DNA of 64,000 bases, taken from NCBI GenBank assembly GCA_963769115.1, contig CAVYKN010000011.1, forward strand, positions 1 through 64,000, written 5' to 3'. The DNA comes from DASTFY01 sp963769115 (GTDB taxonomy: Bacteria > Actinomycetota > Acidimicrobiia > Acidimicrobiales > Ilumatobacteraceae). Under the pieces are notes generated by a model that saw nothing but the letters and a program-made list of their open reading frames with translations, did not search any database and was not told where the DNA came from. Made by a program: the position numbers and the translations under genes. Every line of letters begins with the position of its first letter. Position 1 is the stretch's first letter. Positions 28,329 to 36,225 of the stretch are shown piece by piece.

Positions 28329-28919
28329 ATGTCCAGCACCCCCCGCATTCCCAGGGCGGAGATCACCGGGCCGTTCGGGTATCTGGTGAAGCGATTCAGC
28401 CGCAAGATGCTCGGTGAGGTGCCCGACGCCCTCGGAGTGATGTGGCACAACCGAGCGGTGCTCACCAGCTCCATGGGCTTTGGCCGCAAGGTACAGAAGT
28501 GGGACAAGCTCGACCCGAACCTGCAGACCTTCGCCCACATGGCCGTCGCCTCGCTGGTCGGATGCTCGTGGTGCCTCGACTTCAACTACTTCCATGCCCA
28601 TAATGAGGGACTGGACGAGGTCAAGGCCAGCGAGGTGCCCCGGTGGCGTGAGTCGACGGTGTTCACGCCGCTGGAGCGTGACGTCATGGACTACGCCGAG
28701 GCGATGAGCGAGACGCCCCCTCGGGTTACCGACGAGCTGTTCGCCCGGCTGCTCGGGCAGCTCGGTGCGCCGGCCATGGTGGAGCTCACGTCCTTGGTCG
28801 GGTTCGCGAACATGAACACGAGGGGCAACACCGCGATGGGGATCGAGTCCCAAGGGTTCTCCAAGGCGTGCAAGCTGCCGTTGGCGCAACCCGAGCTCGG
28901 GTACGCGACGTCGGCATGA
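28329..28919 (+). CDS. Carboxymuconolactone decarboxylase/AhpD-like protein
   Basis: 196 residues. LVGCSWCLDFNYFHAHNEGL holds the redox CxxC plus downstream His of the AhpD/CMD fold, near residues 78-86. Such proteins are peroxidase helpers or decarboxylases. AGGAGG about four bases before ATG 28329 fixes the start, and the TGA overlaps the ATG of the ECF41 gene, so both are translated together. CMD proteins are the best known genomic partners of ECF41 sigma factors. Confidence 0.92.
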   Translation: MSSTPRIPRAEITGPFGYLVKRFSRKMLGEVPDALGVMWHNRAVLTSSMGFGRKVQKWDKLDPNLQTFAHMAVASLVGCSWCLDFNYFHAHNEGLDEVKASEVPRWRESTVFTPLERDVMDYAEAMSETPPRVTDELFARLLGQLGAPAMVELTSLVGFANMNTRGNTAMGIESQGFSKACKLPLAQPELGYATSA

Positions 28920-29785
28920 GCGAGGACGCGTTCTCCCGTCACCGCAGCCTGCTGTTCACCGTCGCCTACGAGATACTCGGCTCCGCCTCCGACGCGGAGG
29001 ACGTCGTCCAGGAGACGTGGCTGCGGTGGGCCGGCGTCGACCACGTGGTGGTGCGCGACCCGCGGGCGTACCTGGTGCGCATCGTGACTCGTCAGTCGCT
29101 GAACCGGCTGCGGTCGCTGGCGCGACGGCGCGAGGAGTATGTGGGCGAATGGCTGCCAGAGCCACTGCTGACCAGCCCTGACGTCGGCGCCGACGTCGAG
29201 CTCGCCGAGAGCGTGTCGATGGCGATGCTCACTGTCCTCGAGACCCTCGGTCCGACCGAACGCGCCGTGTTCGTTCTCCGCGAGGTGTTCGACATCCCCT
29301 ACGAGGAGGTCGCGGCCGCAGTTGGCAAGTCACCTGCCGCCGTTCGGCAGATCGCCCACCGGGCTCGCGAGCACGTCGCGGCGCGGCGCCCGCGGATGCC
29401 GGTGAGCACGACGGAGCAGCAGGAGGTCGTGGACCGGTTCCTGGCCGCCATCCGCAACGGTGACCTGAGAGACCTGCTCGACGTCCTGGCCCCCGACGTC
29501 GTCGTCGTTGCCGACGGCGGCGGCTTCGTCACCGCTTTCCGTCGTCCGATCGAAGGTGCGGAGCGGGTGGCCGGCCTCCTGCTCGCTGGCCTCCGCTCGA
29601 CGGACCTCGAGGCGACAGCAACCTGGCTCAACGGCGCACCAGCAATCCGGTTCGACGTCGGCGGTCAGGTCGACACCGCCGTGAGCCTCGCCGTGGAGGA
29701 CGGTCGCATCACCCGCATCTACGCGGTCCGAAACCCGCACAAGCTGGCCCGACTCGACGGGGTCGCCGCACTCACACGGATCTAA
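28916..29785 (+). CDS. RNA polymerase sigma factor, ECF41 (SigJ-like)
   Basis: 289 residues. Region 2 (RSLLFTVAYEILGSASDAED), WLPEP, region 4 (LGPTERAVFVLREVFDIPYEE) and a SnoaL-like extension with DGGGF and NPHKL, the counterparts of the ECF41 DGGGR and NPDKV motifs. It belongs to the same group as the protein at 2370 but is clearly diverged from it. It is translationally coupled to the CMD gene and probably autoregulated through 28269-28295. Confidence 0.93.
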   Translation: MSEDAFSRHRSLLFTVAYEILGSASDAEDVVQETWLRWAGVDHVVVRDPRAYLVRIVTRQSLNRLRSLARRREEYVGEWLPEPLLTSPDVGADVELAESVSMAMLTVLETLGPTERAVFVLREVFDIPYEEVAAAVGKSPAAVRQIAHRAREHVAARRPRMPVSTTEQQEVVDRFLAAIRNGDLRDLLDVLAPDVVVVADGGGFVTAFRRPIEGAERVAGLLLAGLRSTDLEATATWLNGAPAIRFDVGGQVDTAVSLAVEDGRITRIYAVRNPHKLARLDGVAALTRI

Positions 29786-29953
29786 CCCTCAGGAGGGCTT
29801 GCACGCCGGGCCGAAGGCGAAGGAGTCCCGTTCCCCGAGGTCGTCCAACAGCGACCCGACAACACCCCGACGCGAGCCGGCAGCTGCCCCATACCGCCGG
29901 GTAGCGGACGCACTTCGCGAGCGAACCGAGGCCAGGTGCTTGCAATCGCGAAC

Positions 29954-30030
29954 GCGCACCGATTGCCCGCCGTTCTGCAGCGGGCGCGCCTACCGCCCCA
30001 GCACCCCGTTGAGCTCGTTCAGCAGCGACC
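29954..30030 (-). repeat. Copy A of a dispersed 77-85 base repeat
   Basis: The minus strand reads the codons RSLLNELNGVLGR-stop, followed by a GC-rich segment GCCCGCTGCAGAACG and GTGCGCG. A second copy is at 33758-33842. The surrounding 29786-30286 holds only a broken minus-strand reading frame (AIQKDQEWAHVEACC in one frame and LGPAWAELRSLLNEL in the next), so copy A is probably the 3' end of a decayed gene plus its trailing hairpin. Confidence 0.5.
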
Positions 30031-30286
30031 GGAGTTCGGCCCATGCCGGCCCCAGCCGCTGCAGCAGGCCTCGACGTGCGCCCACTCCTGGTCCTTCTGA
30101 ATGGCAAGTGCCACGTAGCCTTGAGAGCGACGAACGGGGTCGGGTGGCACCGCGGGGTTGCGGGCTTCTCCTGCGGCACACCGACGCGACGCGGCACCCC
30201 CGCGCCCGTCGGAGGTGCCGCGACCTTCGCGTAGCTTCCGGGCGGTCAGCACGGGCGGCGCTGCCCGATGCTGACGCCCGTTCAGC

Positions 30287-30637
30287 TCACGACCAGTACG
30301 AGCCGTAGTAGGTGCCGTACTTGTCGTAGTAGGCGTCGTCGTTGGCGGTCATCGCCTCGTCGTAGTCCGGGGCGTTCTTGATCTGGTCCTTGGTCATCGA
30401 CATGTAGACCTTGCGGTCGGTGGGGTCAACCCGGGTGACAAGGCCGGCGGGGATGAGCCGCTTCTTACCGAAGATCCAGAACCCGGTGTCCACCACGAGG
30501 TACTGGCGATTGACCTCGGTCGAGCTCTGGTCGATCTTGCCGATGCTCCCGTCGGTGGCCTCGACGTCGAAGCCGACAGGGTCGTTGGCCGAGAAATCGA
30601 CGTCACCGCGGTAAGTCCAGACAGTCTTGCTAGTCAT
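30287..30637 (-). CDS. PRC-barrel domain protein
   Basis: 116 residues: VWTYRGDVDFSANDPVGFDV, DGSIGKIDQSSTEVNRQYLV then GKKRLIPAGLVTRVDP, a PRC-barrel fold. The C terminus is rich in Tyr and Asp (YDKYGTYYGSYW). AAGGAG seven bases upstream fixes the ATG. PRC-barrel proteins of this type in actinobacteria and deinococci are stress proteins. A stress-sigma-like promoter lies upstream at 30715-30740. Confidence 0.88.
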   Translation of the reverse strand: MTSKTVWTYRGDVDFSANDPVGFDVEATDGSIGKIDQSSTEVNRQYLVVDTGFWIFGKKRLIPAGLVTRVDPTDRKVYMSMTKDQIKNAPDYDEAMTANDDAYYDKYGTYYGSYWS

Positions 30638-30714
30638 CGTGATTCTCCTTCGTCCACCTCGGCTTTGTCGGTCCGCCGACGGAGGTCAGCGCGAACGAGG
30701 TGTTGCTTCGTTGG

Positions 30715-30740
30715 GTACCCTCGGGCCTCCGACGGCAAAC
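30715..30740 (-). promoter_or_regulatory. SigB/SigF-like stress promoter before the PRC-barrel gene
   Basis: The minus strand reads GTTT (30737-30740), 16 bases, GGGTAC (30715-30720). This fits the actinobacterial general-stress sigma pattern (GTTT, 15-16 bases, GGGTA). It lies about 78 bases before the PRC-barrel start. Confidence 0.5.
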
Positions 30741-30826
30741 GATGACTGAACCATCGGTGACCCGGGTACGAGACGAAACATCAAGTAGCGCCTGCGTGTG
30801 TCACACCGCCGACGGCTCCTTGGGAA

Positions 30827-30858
30827 GCGGTTCTCCTCGCGGGGGCGGGGAGAACCGC
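30827..30858. terminator. Strong hairpin, terminator-like
   Basis: GCGGTTCTCC and GGAGAACCGC form a perfect ten-base stem around a 12-base GC-rich loop. There is no T run. It lies in the 341-base gap between the PRC-barrel gene and the small ORF at 30979, where I see no gene. Confidence 0.45.
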
Positions 30859-30978
30859 CCGACATCGAGCCCGATCGACAGCTGACCGCCCTCGGAGTGC
30901 CTGATGCGGCACCTGTCCGAGGAGTGCGACAAGCGCTAGCGGGGTAACGCTCAATGACCCCATCGGGATGGAGAACGT

Positions 30979-31176
30979 ATGAGGCGACCCTGGGCTGTCT
31001 ACGCCATCGTCAGCGAGCGGTGGGCCGAGGTAGCACCTGACGCCCAGGAGAATCTGGACGCCAAGAACCCGGTCCTGCGCCGCTTGACCTATCGCGGTGC
31101 CATGAAGGCGAGGCGGGCGTTGGCAGGGAGGGGCAGCATGGTCACCTACATCGTCAAGCGGGTGGACAGCCGATGA
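30979..31176 (+). CDS. Small hypothetical protein
   Basis: 65 residues, MRRPWAVYAIVSERWAEVAP to SMVTYIVKRVDSR. GGAG five bases before the ATG and a normal amino-acid mix support it. It is basic and has no membrane segment. The family is not recognised. Confidence 0.5.
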   Translation: MRRPWAVYAIVSERWAEVAPDAQENLDAKNPVLRRLTYRGAMKARRALAGRGSMVTYIVKRVDSR

Positions 31177-31391
31177 CCCGGAAGGATCTGCTCTGCCAGC
31201 CTCTTGGCGGTCGGGGTGAACAGAGGCGGCAACGCGCCTTCACAGGCCACGCTGGCCGCCGAGAGGGGTCCATCGCCGCCGAGCGGGTCATCCCCTCGAT
31301 CCCGTAGTCCTGCAACCGCGTCCCAGCCGGGCTCGACCTGTAGGGAACGCGTGTTCGCTAGCGCACGGGAGTCGACCCCGAACACTCGCGG

Positions 31392-31664
31392 TTAGTTGCA
31401 GGTGTTGAGCACGACCTCGTCCGGAACCTGTCCCGCTTGGAGATTCTGGATGCCGTCGCCAAGTCCCGGCCGGTTCGTCGGGTCTTGCGCGAAGCCTCTG
31501 ACGCCTTGACCGAGACGAGGCGCAGCCGTGGCGAGACTCGACAACGTTGTTCCGACACAGGCGCGAACCGCAGGCTCCGCCGCGCTCGCGGCGGAAACAA
31601 TCCCGCCACAGGCACCCGCGACGATCGCGAACGAAACCGCGAGCTTTGAAATGCCACTACGCAT
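31392..31664 (-). CDS. Small secreted protein, unknown function
   Basis: 90 residues. KLAVSFAIVAGACGGIVSAA is a clear Sec signal peptide with a likely cut after ASA. The mature part (about 62 residues) has two Cys, near the start and at CN in the last positions, so one disulfide is possible. GGAGG eight bases upstream supports the ATG. No family is recognised. Confidence 0.65.
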   Translation of the reverse strand: MRSGISKLAVSFAIVAGACGGIVSAASAAEPAVRACVGTTLSSLATAAPRLGQGVRGFAQDPTNRPGLGDGIQNLQAGQVPDEVVLNTCN

Positions 31665-31849
31665 ATCAACCGCCTCCCTGACGCGACCCCTTCGCGTCGT
31701 GGGAAGTCTTTCACGCCGGCGACTCTCACGCCACGGAGACGAGGCGGTCCCGTCTTCACGGTGTTACCAGAAGCAACCAAGCCCCCAGGAGCACACCTTC
31801 GATGCCGCTGCAACGTCTTGTGTCCGAGCGCCGATCGCCAGTTCCGGTA

Positions 31850-32422
31850 TCAATCGAGAAGCGTCGGCAGGTCAGCCTCGAACGCTTCGTCGCCTCGGTA
31901 CACGTACGCTGAGCCGCCAGTCCGTTGCCAGGCCTCGGCAAGATCTCGACGGTTGTCGATAAGCAGCGCATTCGAACGTTCGCCGCCGAAGTCGAGACGG
32001 TCGAGAGCGAGTTCGCACAGCGTCGTCTTGTCGTCGGTGCCCTCGGTACACGAGACGACGACCGTGTCGAAATGGTCGCAGAGACCGTGCCGTCGAACGA
32101 CGCGCTCAACGAACAAGTCCGGATTCACCGTGACCAGCGCCTGCGGTCGGTGGCGTTCAGTGGCAACCCGCCAAGCGAGCGGGTGAAAGATGATCAAGCG
32201 ACAGCACGCTTCGGCATGGCGCTCAACGAAGTCGATACTAAGTCTGGTGTGCCTGCTCATTTCCGCAAACACGTCTCGCTCGGTTGCGCGTCCGGTGTTC
32301 CAGTCATCCGCGCAGGCGTCCATGACCTCGTTCCACGCGTCCGACCAGTCGGGAAACCCCGCAGGGGCTTGGCGCATCCAACGCTCATCGACGAGCGTGT
32401 CACCGAAGTCCCACAGCAGCAC
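31850..32422 (-). CDS. HAD-family hydrolase
   Basis: 190 residues from GTG. LLWDFGDTLVDERW is HAD motif I (DFGDT), VTVNPDLF contains motif II Thr/Asn, DDKTTL the motif III Lys and LLIDNRRD motif IV. This is a complete phosphatase-type HAD fold with a small cap. The first acid of the usual DxD pair is followed by G, as in many HAD phosphatases of this group. No ribosome site is clear. The lipoprotein gene ends 76 bases upstream. Confidence 0.85.
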   Translation of the reverse strand: MLLWDFGDTLVDERWMRQAPAGFPDWSDAWNEVMDACADDWNTGRATERDVFAEMSRHTRLSIDFVERHAEACCRLIIFHPLAWRVATERHRPQALVTVNPDLFVERVVRRHGLCDHFDTVVVSCTEGTDDKTTLCELALDRLDFGGERSNALLIDNRRDLAEAWQRTGGSAYVYRGDEAFEADLPTLLD

Positions 32423-32498
32423 GGCAACAGGTACCCGCTCAGGCTGCCCGATCAGGAGCGAGTCGAGCGAGTGCGGATCGGCAGTTCGGAGCGGGCGC

Positions 32499-32984
32499 TT
32501 ACTGATCTGCGACGGCGATCCAGACGTCGCCTGAGCCTTCGGTTCGTTCGAGGTGGATGTGCCAGCAACCCGGTTCGTCGAACTTGAAGCCGGTGCCCCA
32601 CTCGTCGCCTGGGCGGTCGTAGCTGCTGCCCGAATGCGCCTCGGGCCCGAAAGTCAACGTCGCTGGACTTCCGTCTGGCGATTCGTACGTCACCGACAAG
32701 TCGCCTGCTCCAGTCATGCGCCAGACGATCTTCAACTCGTCACCGGCTTGAATGGGCAGCGGGCGCGTGGGAAAGAGCAGGCCATAGATCGTGGCGTCCG
32801 TCGCGACCCCGATCACTTCGTTGTCCACGATTGGCGTCGGTGCATCGCAGCCCGATGTCGCCTCGGTCGCACCCACGTCCGACTCGTCAGACGAGCCGGA
32901 GCAGCTCGCGGCGAGTCCGACCAGAAGACAGACGGCGATCCTCGTCGACCGAGCTACGCCTCGTCGTCGAAAACGCCAGGACAC
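32499..32984 (-). CDS. Putative lipoprotein
   Basis: From GTG 32984, the product has an Arg-rich start, a hydrophobic stretch and the lipobox LAASC, so it is probably a lipid-anchored outer-face protein of 161 residues. The mature part ends WHIHLERTEGSGDVWIAVAD, after GCW, as in small domains of unknown function that follow a GCWHI pattern. The frame is open further upstream to 33116, but without signal-peptide features. Confidence 0.7.
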   Translation of the reverse strand: MSWRFRRRGVARSTRIAVCLLVGLAASCSGSSDESDVGATEATSGCDAPTPIVDNEVIGVATDATIYGLLFPTRPLPIQAGDELKIVWRMTGAGDLSVTYESPDGSPATLTFGPEAHSGSSYDRPGDEWGTGFKFDEPGCWHIHLERTEGSGDVWIAVADQ

Positions 32985-33142
32985 CAGGCCAGCCTGTCTG
33001 ACGATCGTGCGCGGTACCAATGCAGAGCGGCAGCTATGGACGACGTCCGTGCCGGGACAGATGTCGCGGCGTCGGCTTGCGCAGCCCACCGGAACCGTCG
33101 TTCCGTCGCGAGTCAAGGGCTGACGTGCCAGGACAGGTCACG

Positions 33143-33712
33143 TCAAGCCGTCGCTCGCGTGGGCCGGTATCTCACGGCGACTGCGCCCGATCGGAACTCA
33201 TGGCGATCCACTAGCTCGAGCTGGATGCGCTCGCGCAGGCCAGCGAGCAACGTCGGCCCGTGTCCGGCAAGCACCGGCTGCACAAGGAACTCGTACTCGT
33301 CGATCAGTCCCAGATCTGCCAACGCGAGCGGGAGCGTCACGCCACCCACGAACAAGCCCTCGCCTGGCTCCTGCTTGAGCCGCTGAACCGCTTGCCCCAA
33401 GTCGCCTCGCACCAGTTCGGCATTCCAATCGACCCCGCTCAGCGTGCTCGACACGACGTACTTCTTCGCCCGGTCGATGGTCTCGGCGAACGGGATCTCC
33501 CACTCACCCATCCAGTCAGGCCACGTGCCCGTAGCGGGCTGCCGCCACGCCGACTCCATCATCTCGTAGGTCACCCGGCCGAAGAGCAGGGCATCGGCTC
33601 GCCCCATCTCAGCGGTCCAGTAGCGCATCGACTCCTCGTCCGGTGGGAGCCCCGCCTCGTGATGACAGCAGCCGTCGAGCGTGACGTTGATCGAGTATCG
33701 AAGTGGTCTCAT
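33143..33712 (-). CDS. Dihydrofolate reductase-like (RibD C-terminal) protein
   Basis: 189 residues, MRPLRYSINVTLDGCCHHEA to VRYRPTRATA. ADALLFGRVTYEMM and GGVTLPLALADLGLIDEYE are the usual DHFR/RibD-C signatures. AGGGAGG about nine bases upstream supports ATG 33712. It is an intact second member of the family in this window (first at 5948, remnant at 14334) and is about as long as typical YyaP-type proteins. Confidence 0.9.
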   Translation of the reverse strand: MRPLRYSINVTLDGCCHHEAGLPPDEESMRYWTAEMGRADALLFGRVTYEMMESAWRQPATGTWPDWMGEWEIPFAETIDRAKKYVVSSTLSGVDWNAELVRGDLGQAVQRLKQEPGEGLFVGGVTLPLALADLGLIDEYEFLVQPVLAGHGPTLLAGLRERIQLELVDRHEFRSGAVAVRYRPTRATA

Positions 33713-33757
33713 CTCGTTGCCCTCCCTTGACGCGCCCGCCCGCCCCAGGCCTGCAGC

Positions 33758-33842
33758 GCGCACAGATTGCCCTCGTTCTGGAGCGGGCTGCGCCCGCGAG
33801 CCGCCGCCCTAGTACTCCATTGAGTTCGTTCAGCATCGATCG
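33758..33842 (-). repeat. Copy B of the dispersed repeat
   Basis: The minus strand reads RSMLNELNGVLGRR and then a GC-rich hairpin (GCGGGC, GCA, GCCCGC), CCAGAACGAGGGCAATC and GTGCGCG. It aligns with copy A (29954-30030) over most of its length, both inside and after the coding part. It lies 46 bases before the DHFR-like gene. Confidence 0.5.
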
Positions 33843-33893
33843 CCGAGGTCGGTCACATGCGGCGTCCACATCGCACCGTCCCAAGAGCGTTGT

Positions 33894-34082
33894 TCATGCC
33901 GGTTCGTGGATCTGGGAACCAGCCGGGCGGAGCTGCGGGCGCAGACAGGGCTGCGCCTGTCCCGGACGGCGGAGGAGAGGAAACGTGCGACCGGCTGAGC
34001 GCACGTCGCTCAGCGCCTCGGCGATCGGATCAGACGAAATGCCTGCTAGGTCCACAAGTCGGCGCATCGCACCTACTAGCAA
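33894..34082 (-). CDS. Short open frame in the recG-side gap, doubtful
   Basis: 62 codons (MLVGAMRRLVDLAGISSDPI to SQIHEPA) just after the recG end. It overlaps the recG read-through and has no ribosome site. It may be a piece of a decayed gene; nothing else in 33843-34029 looks coding. Confidence 0.2.
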   Translation of the reverse strand: MLVGAMRRLVDLAGISSDPIAEALSDVRSAGRTFPLLRRPGQAQPCLRPQLRPAGSQIHEPA

Positions 34083-36225
34083 ACCACCCGGCTACGCTCT
34101 TGAAGAGGAACTCCTCGTCCTCGGCGTCGAAGAAGAGGGTGAGCTCGTCGCGTAGGTCGTCGTGACGGGCCAGGCCGGGGTCGCCGTCGACGATGGAGAA
34201 GGCCGCCTCCCGCGCTTGGGCGACCAGCTCGCGATCGCGGCGGAGCGACGCCAGCTTGAGGTCGTTACGGCCCTTCTGGGCCGTGTTCATGATCGTGCCC
34301 TCGCCCCGCAGCTCGAGGTCGACCTCGGCCAGTAGGAACCCGTCGGTGGAGTCGACGAGCGCCTGGACGCGCGGTGAGGGTTCGCCGTCGCCCGTCGTCA
34401 CGAGCCAGCACGTCGAGGCCTCGCTCCCCCGCCCGACCCGACCTCGGAGCTGGTGGAGCTGGGCGATCCCGAATCGGTCAGCGTCGAGGATCACCATGGT
34501 CGTTGCATTCGGAACGTCCACGCCGACCTCGATGACCGTCGTGGCCACCAGCACGTCGAGGTCACCAGCCCGGAAGCGCGCCATGACCGCCTCCTTCTCG
34601 GACGGCGGGAGACGGCCGTGCAGCAGCCCGAGCCGCAGCCCGGCCAGGTCTCCCGAGCGGAGTCGCTCGTAGGTCTCCTCGGCCGACGCCACCTCGAGCT
34701 TGTCGCTCTCCTCGATGAGGGGGCACACGACGTACGCCTGACGGCCGGCATCCACCTCGGAGCGCACGTGGGCCCACACCGACTCCTCCATGAGCGGTCC
34801 GTTGGCCCACGTCGTCACGATCTCCTGGCGTCCCGCGGGCTTGCTGGTGATGGTGCTGACGTCGAGATCGCCGTACACCGTCATGGCCGCCGTCCTGGGG
34901 ATCGGCGTGGCCGTCATCACCAGCACGTCGGGGACCGCTCCGGCCGACCCCTCTTCTCCCTTGGCCCTCAGCGCCGCACGTTGCTCGACGCCGAAGCGGT
35001 GCTGCTCGTCGATCACCACGACGCCGAGGCTGGCGAACCGCACCCCCTCCTGGATGAGGGCGTGGGTGCCGATGACCACGTCGACCGTGCCGTCGGCCAA
35101 GCCGGCCAGGACGTCGCGCCGCTCGGCTCCCGTGACCCGGTTCGTCAGCAGCGCCACCCTCAACGGCCGGTCCTGGAACAGGCTCTCGGGCGCGGGGACT
35201 GTCACCCCCTCGAGCATGGCCATGACCGTCGCCGCATGCTGTTCGGCCAGCACCTCGGTCGGAGCCATGAACGCGCCCTGGTGGCCGCCCTGGACGGCGG
35301 TCAGCAGGGCGCTCACGGCGACCACGGTCTTGCCCGAGCCCACGTCGCCCTGCAGCAGCCGGTGCATCGGATGCGGGCCGGCCAGATCACGCTCGATCTC
35401 CGCGATCACTGCTCGCTGGTCGTCCGTCAACGTGAACGGGAGCTGTCCGTGGAAGCGGGCGACGAGCGCGCCGGAGACGTCGTGGCGGATGCCCCTCGCG
35501 TCGCGCTCCAGTGCCTGCTTGCGCAGGACCAGCACCAGTTGCACTCGCAACAACTCGTCGAACGCCAGGCGCCGGCGGGCTTCCTCCTTCTCCAGCATCG
35601 TCTCGGGCTCGTGGATGCCGAACAGGGCCTGCTGGCGGCCGATGAGCCGGCGGCGGGCGAGGACGTCCTCCGGGACCGGATCGGCGATGCCCCGCGCCCG
35701 GCATCGCTGCAGCGCGCTCTCCACCCAGCCCGCGATCTCCCAAGTGCTGAGCTCGGCCTTCTCGCTCTGCGGGTAGATGGGGACGATCCTCCCCGTGCGA
35801 TCGCCGATGAGATCGACGATCGGGTTCGTCATCTGGAGGCTGCCGCGGTACGTGTCGGCCTTCCCGAAGAGCGCCACCGTCATGCCCGGCTGCAGCTGCC
35901 GCTCCCGCCACGGCTGGTTGAAGAAGACAGCGCTCATCCGACCCGAGCCGTCACCGACCTGCGCGGTCACCATCATGCGGCGGTTGCGGGTGGGGCGCTT
36001 CGTGACCGAGCGCACGGTGACGAGCACCAGCGCCTCGCGTCCGGGCATCAGGTCGATGACGCGGGCCTCCTCGGTCCGGTCGACCCAGCGGCGGGGATAG
36101 GTCGTCAGCAGGTCGAGGACCGAGGTGACGCCGACCGACTCCAGGGCCGCCACCTTCTTCGGCCCCACCCCCTTCAGCTCGGCCACGGACCGCTCGTCGA
36201 GCAGGCGCAGCGTGATGGCCGTCAT
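34030..36225 (-). CDS. recG: ATP-dependent DNA helicase RecG
   Basis: 731 residues. An N-terminal wedge/OB part (SVAELKGVGPKKVAALESVG, then GSGRMSAVFFNQPW), Walker A GDVGSGKT near residue 295, DEQHRFG as motif II, MTATPIPRT as motif III, and motifs V/VI (VGVDVPNATTMVI, QLHQLRGRVGRG). RecG unwinds stalled forks and Holliday junctions. The C terminus should stop at EEFLFKS; here a TAG follows one base out of frame at 34092-34094 and the ORF reads on 21 residues, so a one-base insertion is likely. It follows the fakA/yloV-like gene, as in many bacteria. Confidence 0.96.
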   Translation of the reverse strand: MTAITLRLLDERSVAELKGVGPKKVAALESVGVTSVLDLLTTYPRRWVDRTEEARVIDLMPGREALVLVTVRSVTKRPTRNRRMMVTAQVGDGSGRMSAVFFNQPWRERQLQPGMTVALFGKADTYRGSLQMTNPIVDLIGDRTGRIVPIYPQSEKAELSTWEIAGWVESALQRCRARGIADPVPEDVLARRRLIGRQQALFGIHEPETMLEKEEARRRLAFDELLRVQLVLVLRKQALERDARGIRHDVSGALVARFHGQLPFTLTDDQRAVIAEIERDLAGPHPMHRLLQGDVGSGKTVVAVSALLTAVQGGHQGAFMAPTEVLAEQHAATVMAMLEGVTVPAPESLFQDRPLRVALLTNRVTGAERRDVLAGLADGTVDVVIGTHALIQEGVRFASLGVVVIDEQHRFGVEQRAALRAKGEEGSAGAVPDVLVMTATPIPRTAAMTVYGDLDVSTITSKPAGRQEIVTTWANGPLMEESVWAHVRSEVDAGRQAYVVCPLIEESDKLEVASAEETYERLRSGDLAGLRLGLLHGRLPPSEKEAVMARFRAGDLDVLVATTVIEVGVDVPNATTMVILDADRFGIAQLHQLRGRVGRGSEASTCWLVTTGDGEPSPRVQALVDSTDGFLLAEVDLELRGEGTIMNTAQKGRNDLKLASLRRDRELVAQAREAAFSIVDGDPGLARHDDLRDELTLFFDAEDEEFLFKSVAGWFASRCDAPTCGPSRHFV

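Noticed and set aside
30800..30806. TGTCACA as a further ECF41 promoter
   Set aside because: 16 bases downstream the sequence is not CGTC or close to it, and no fitting gene follows.
31146..31385. Minus-strand ORF of 79 codons
   Set aside because: No ribosome site and composition like a shadow frame; it overlaps the end of the small ORF at 30979.
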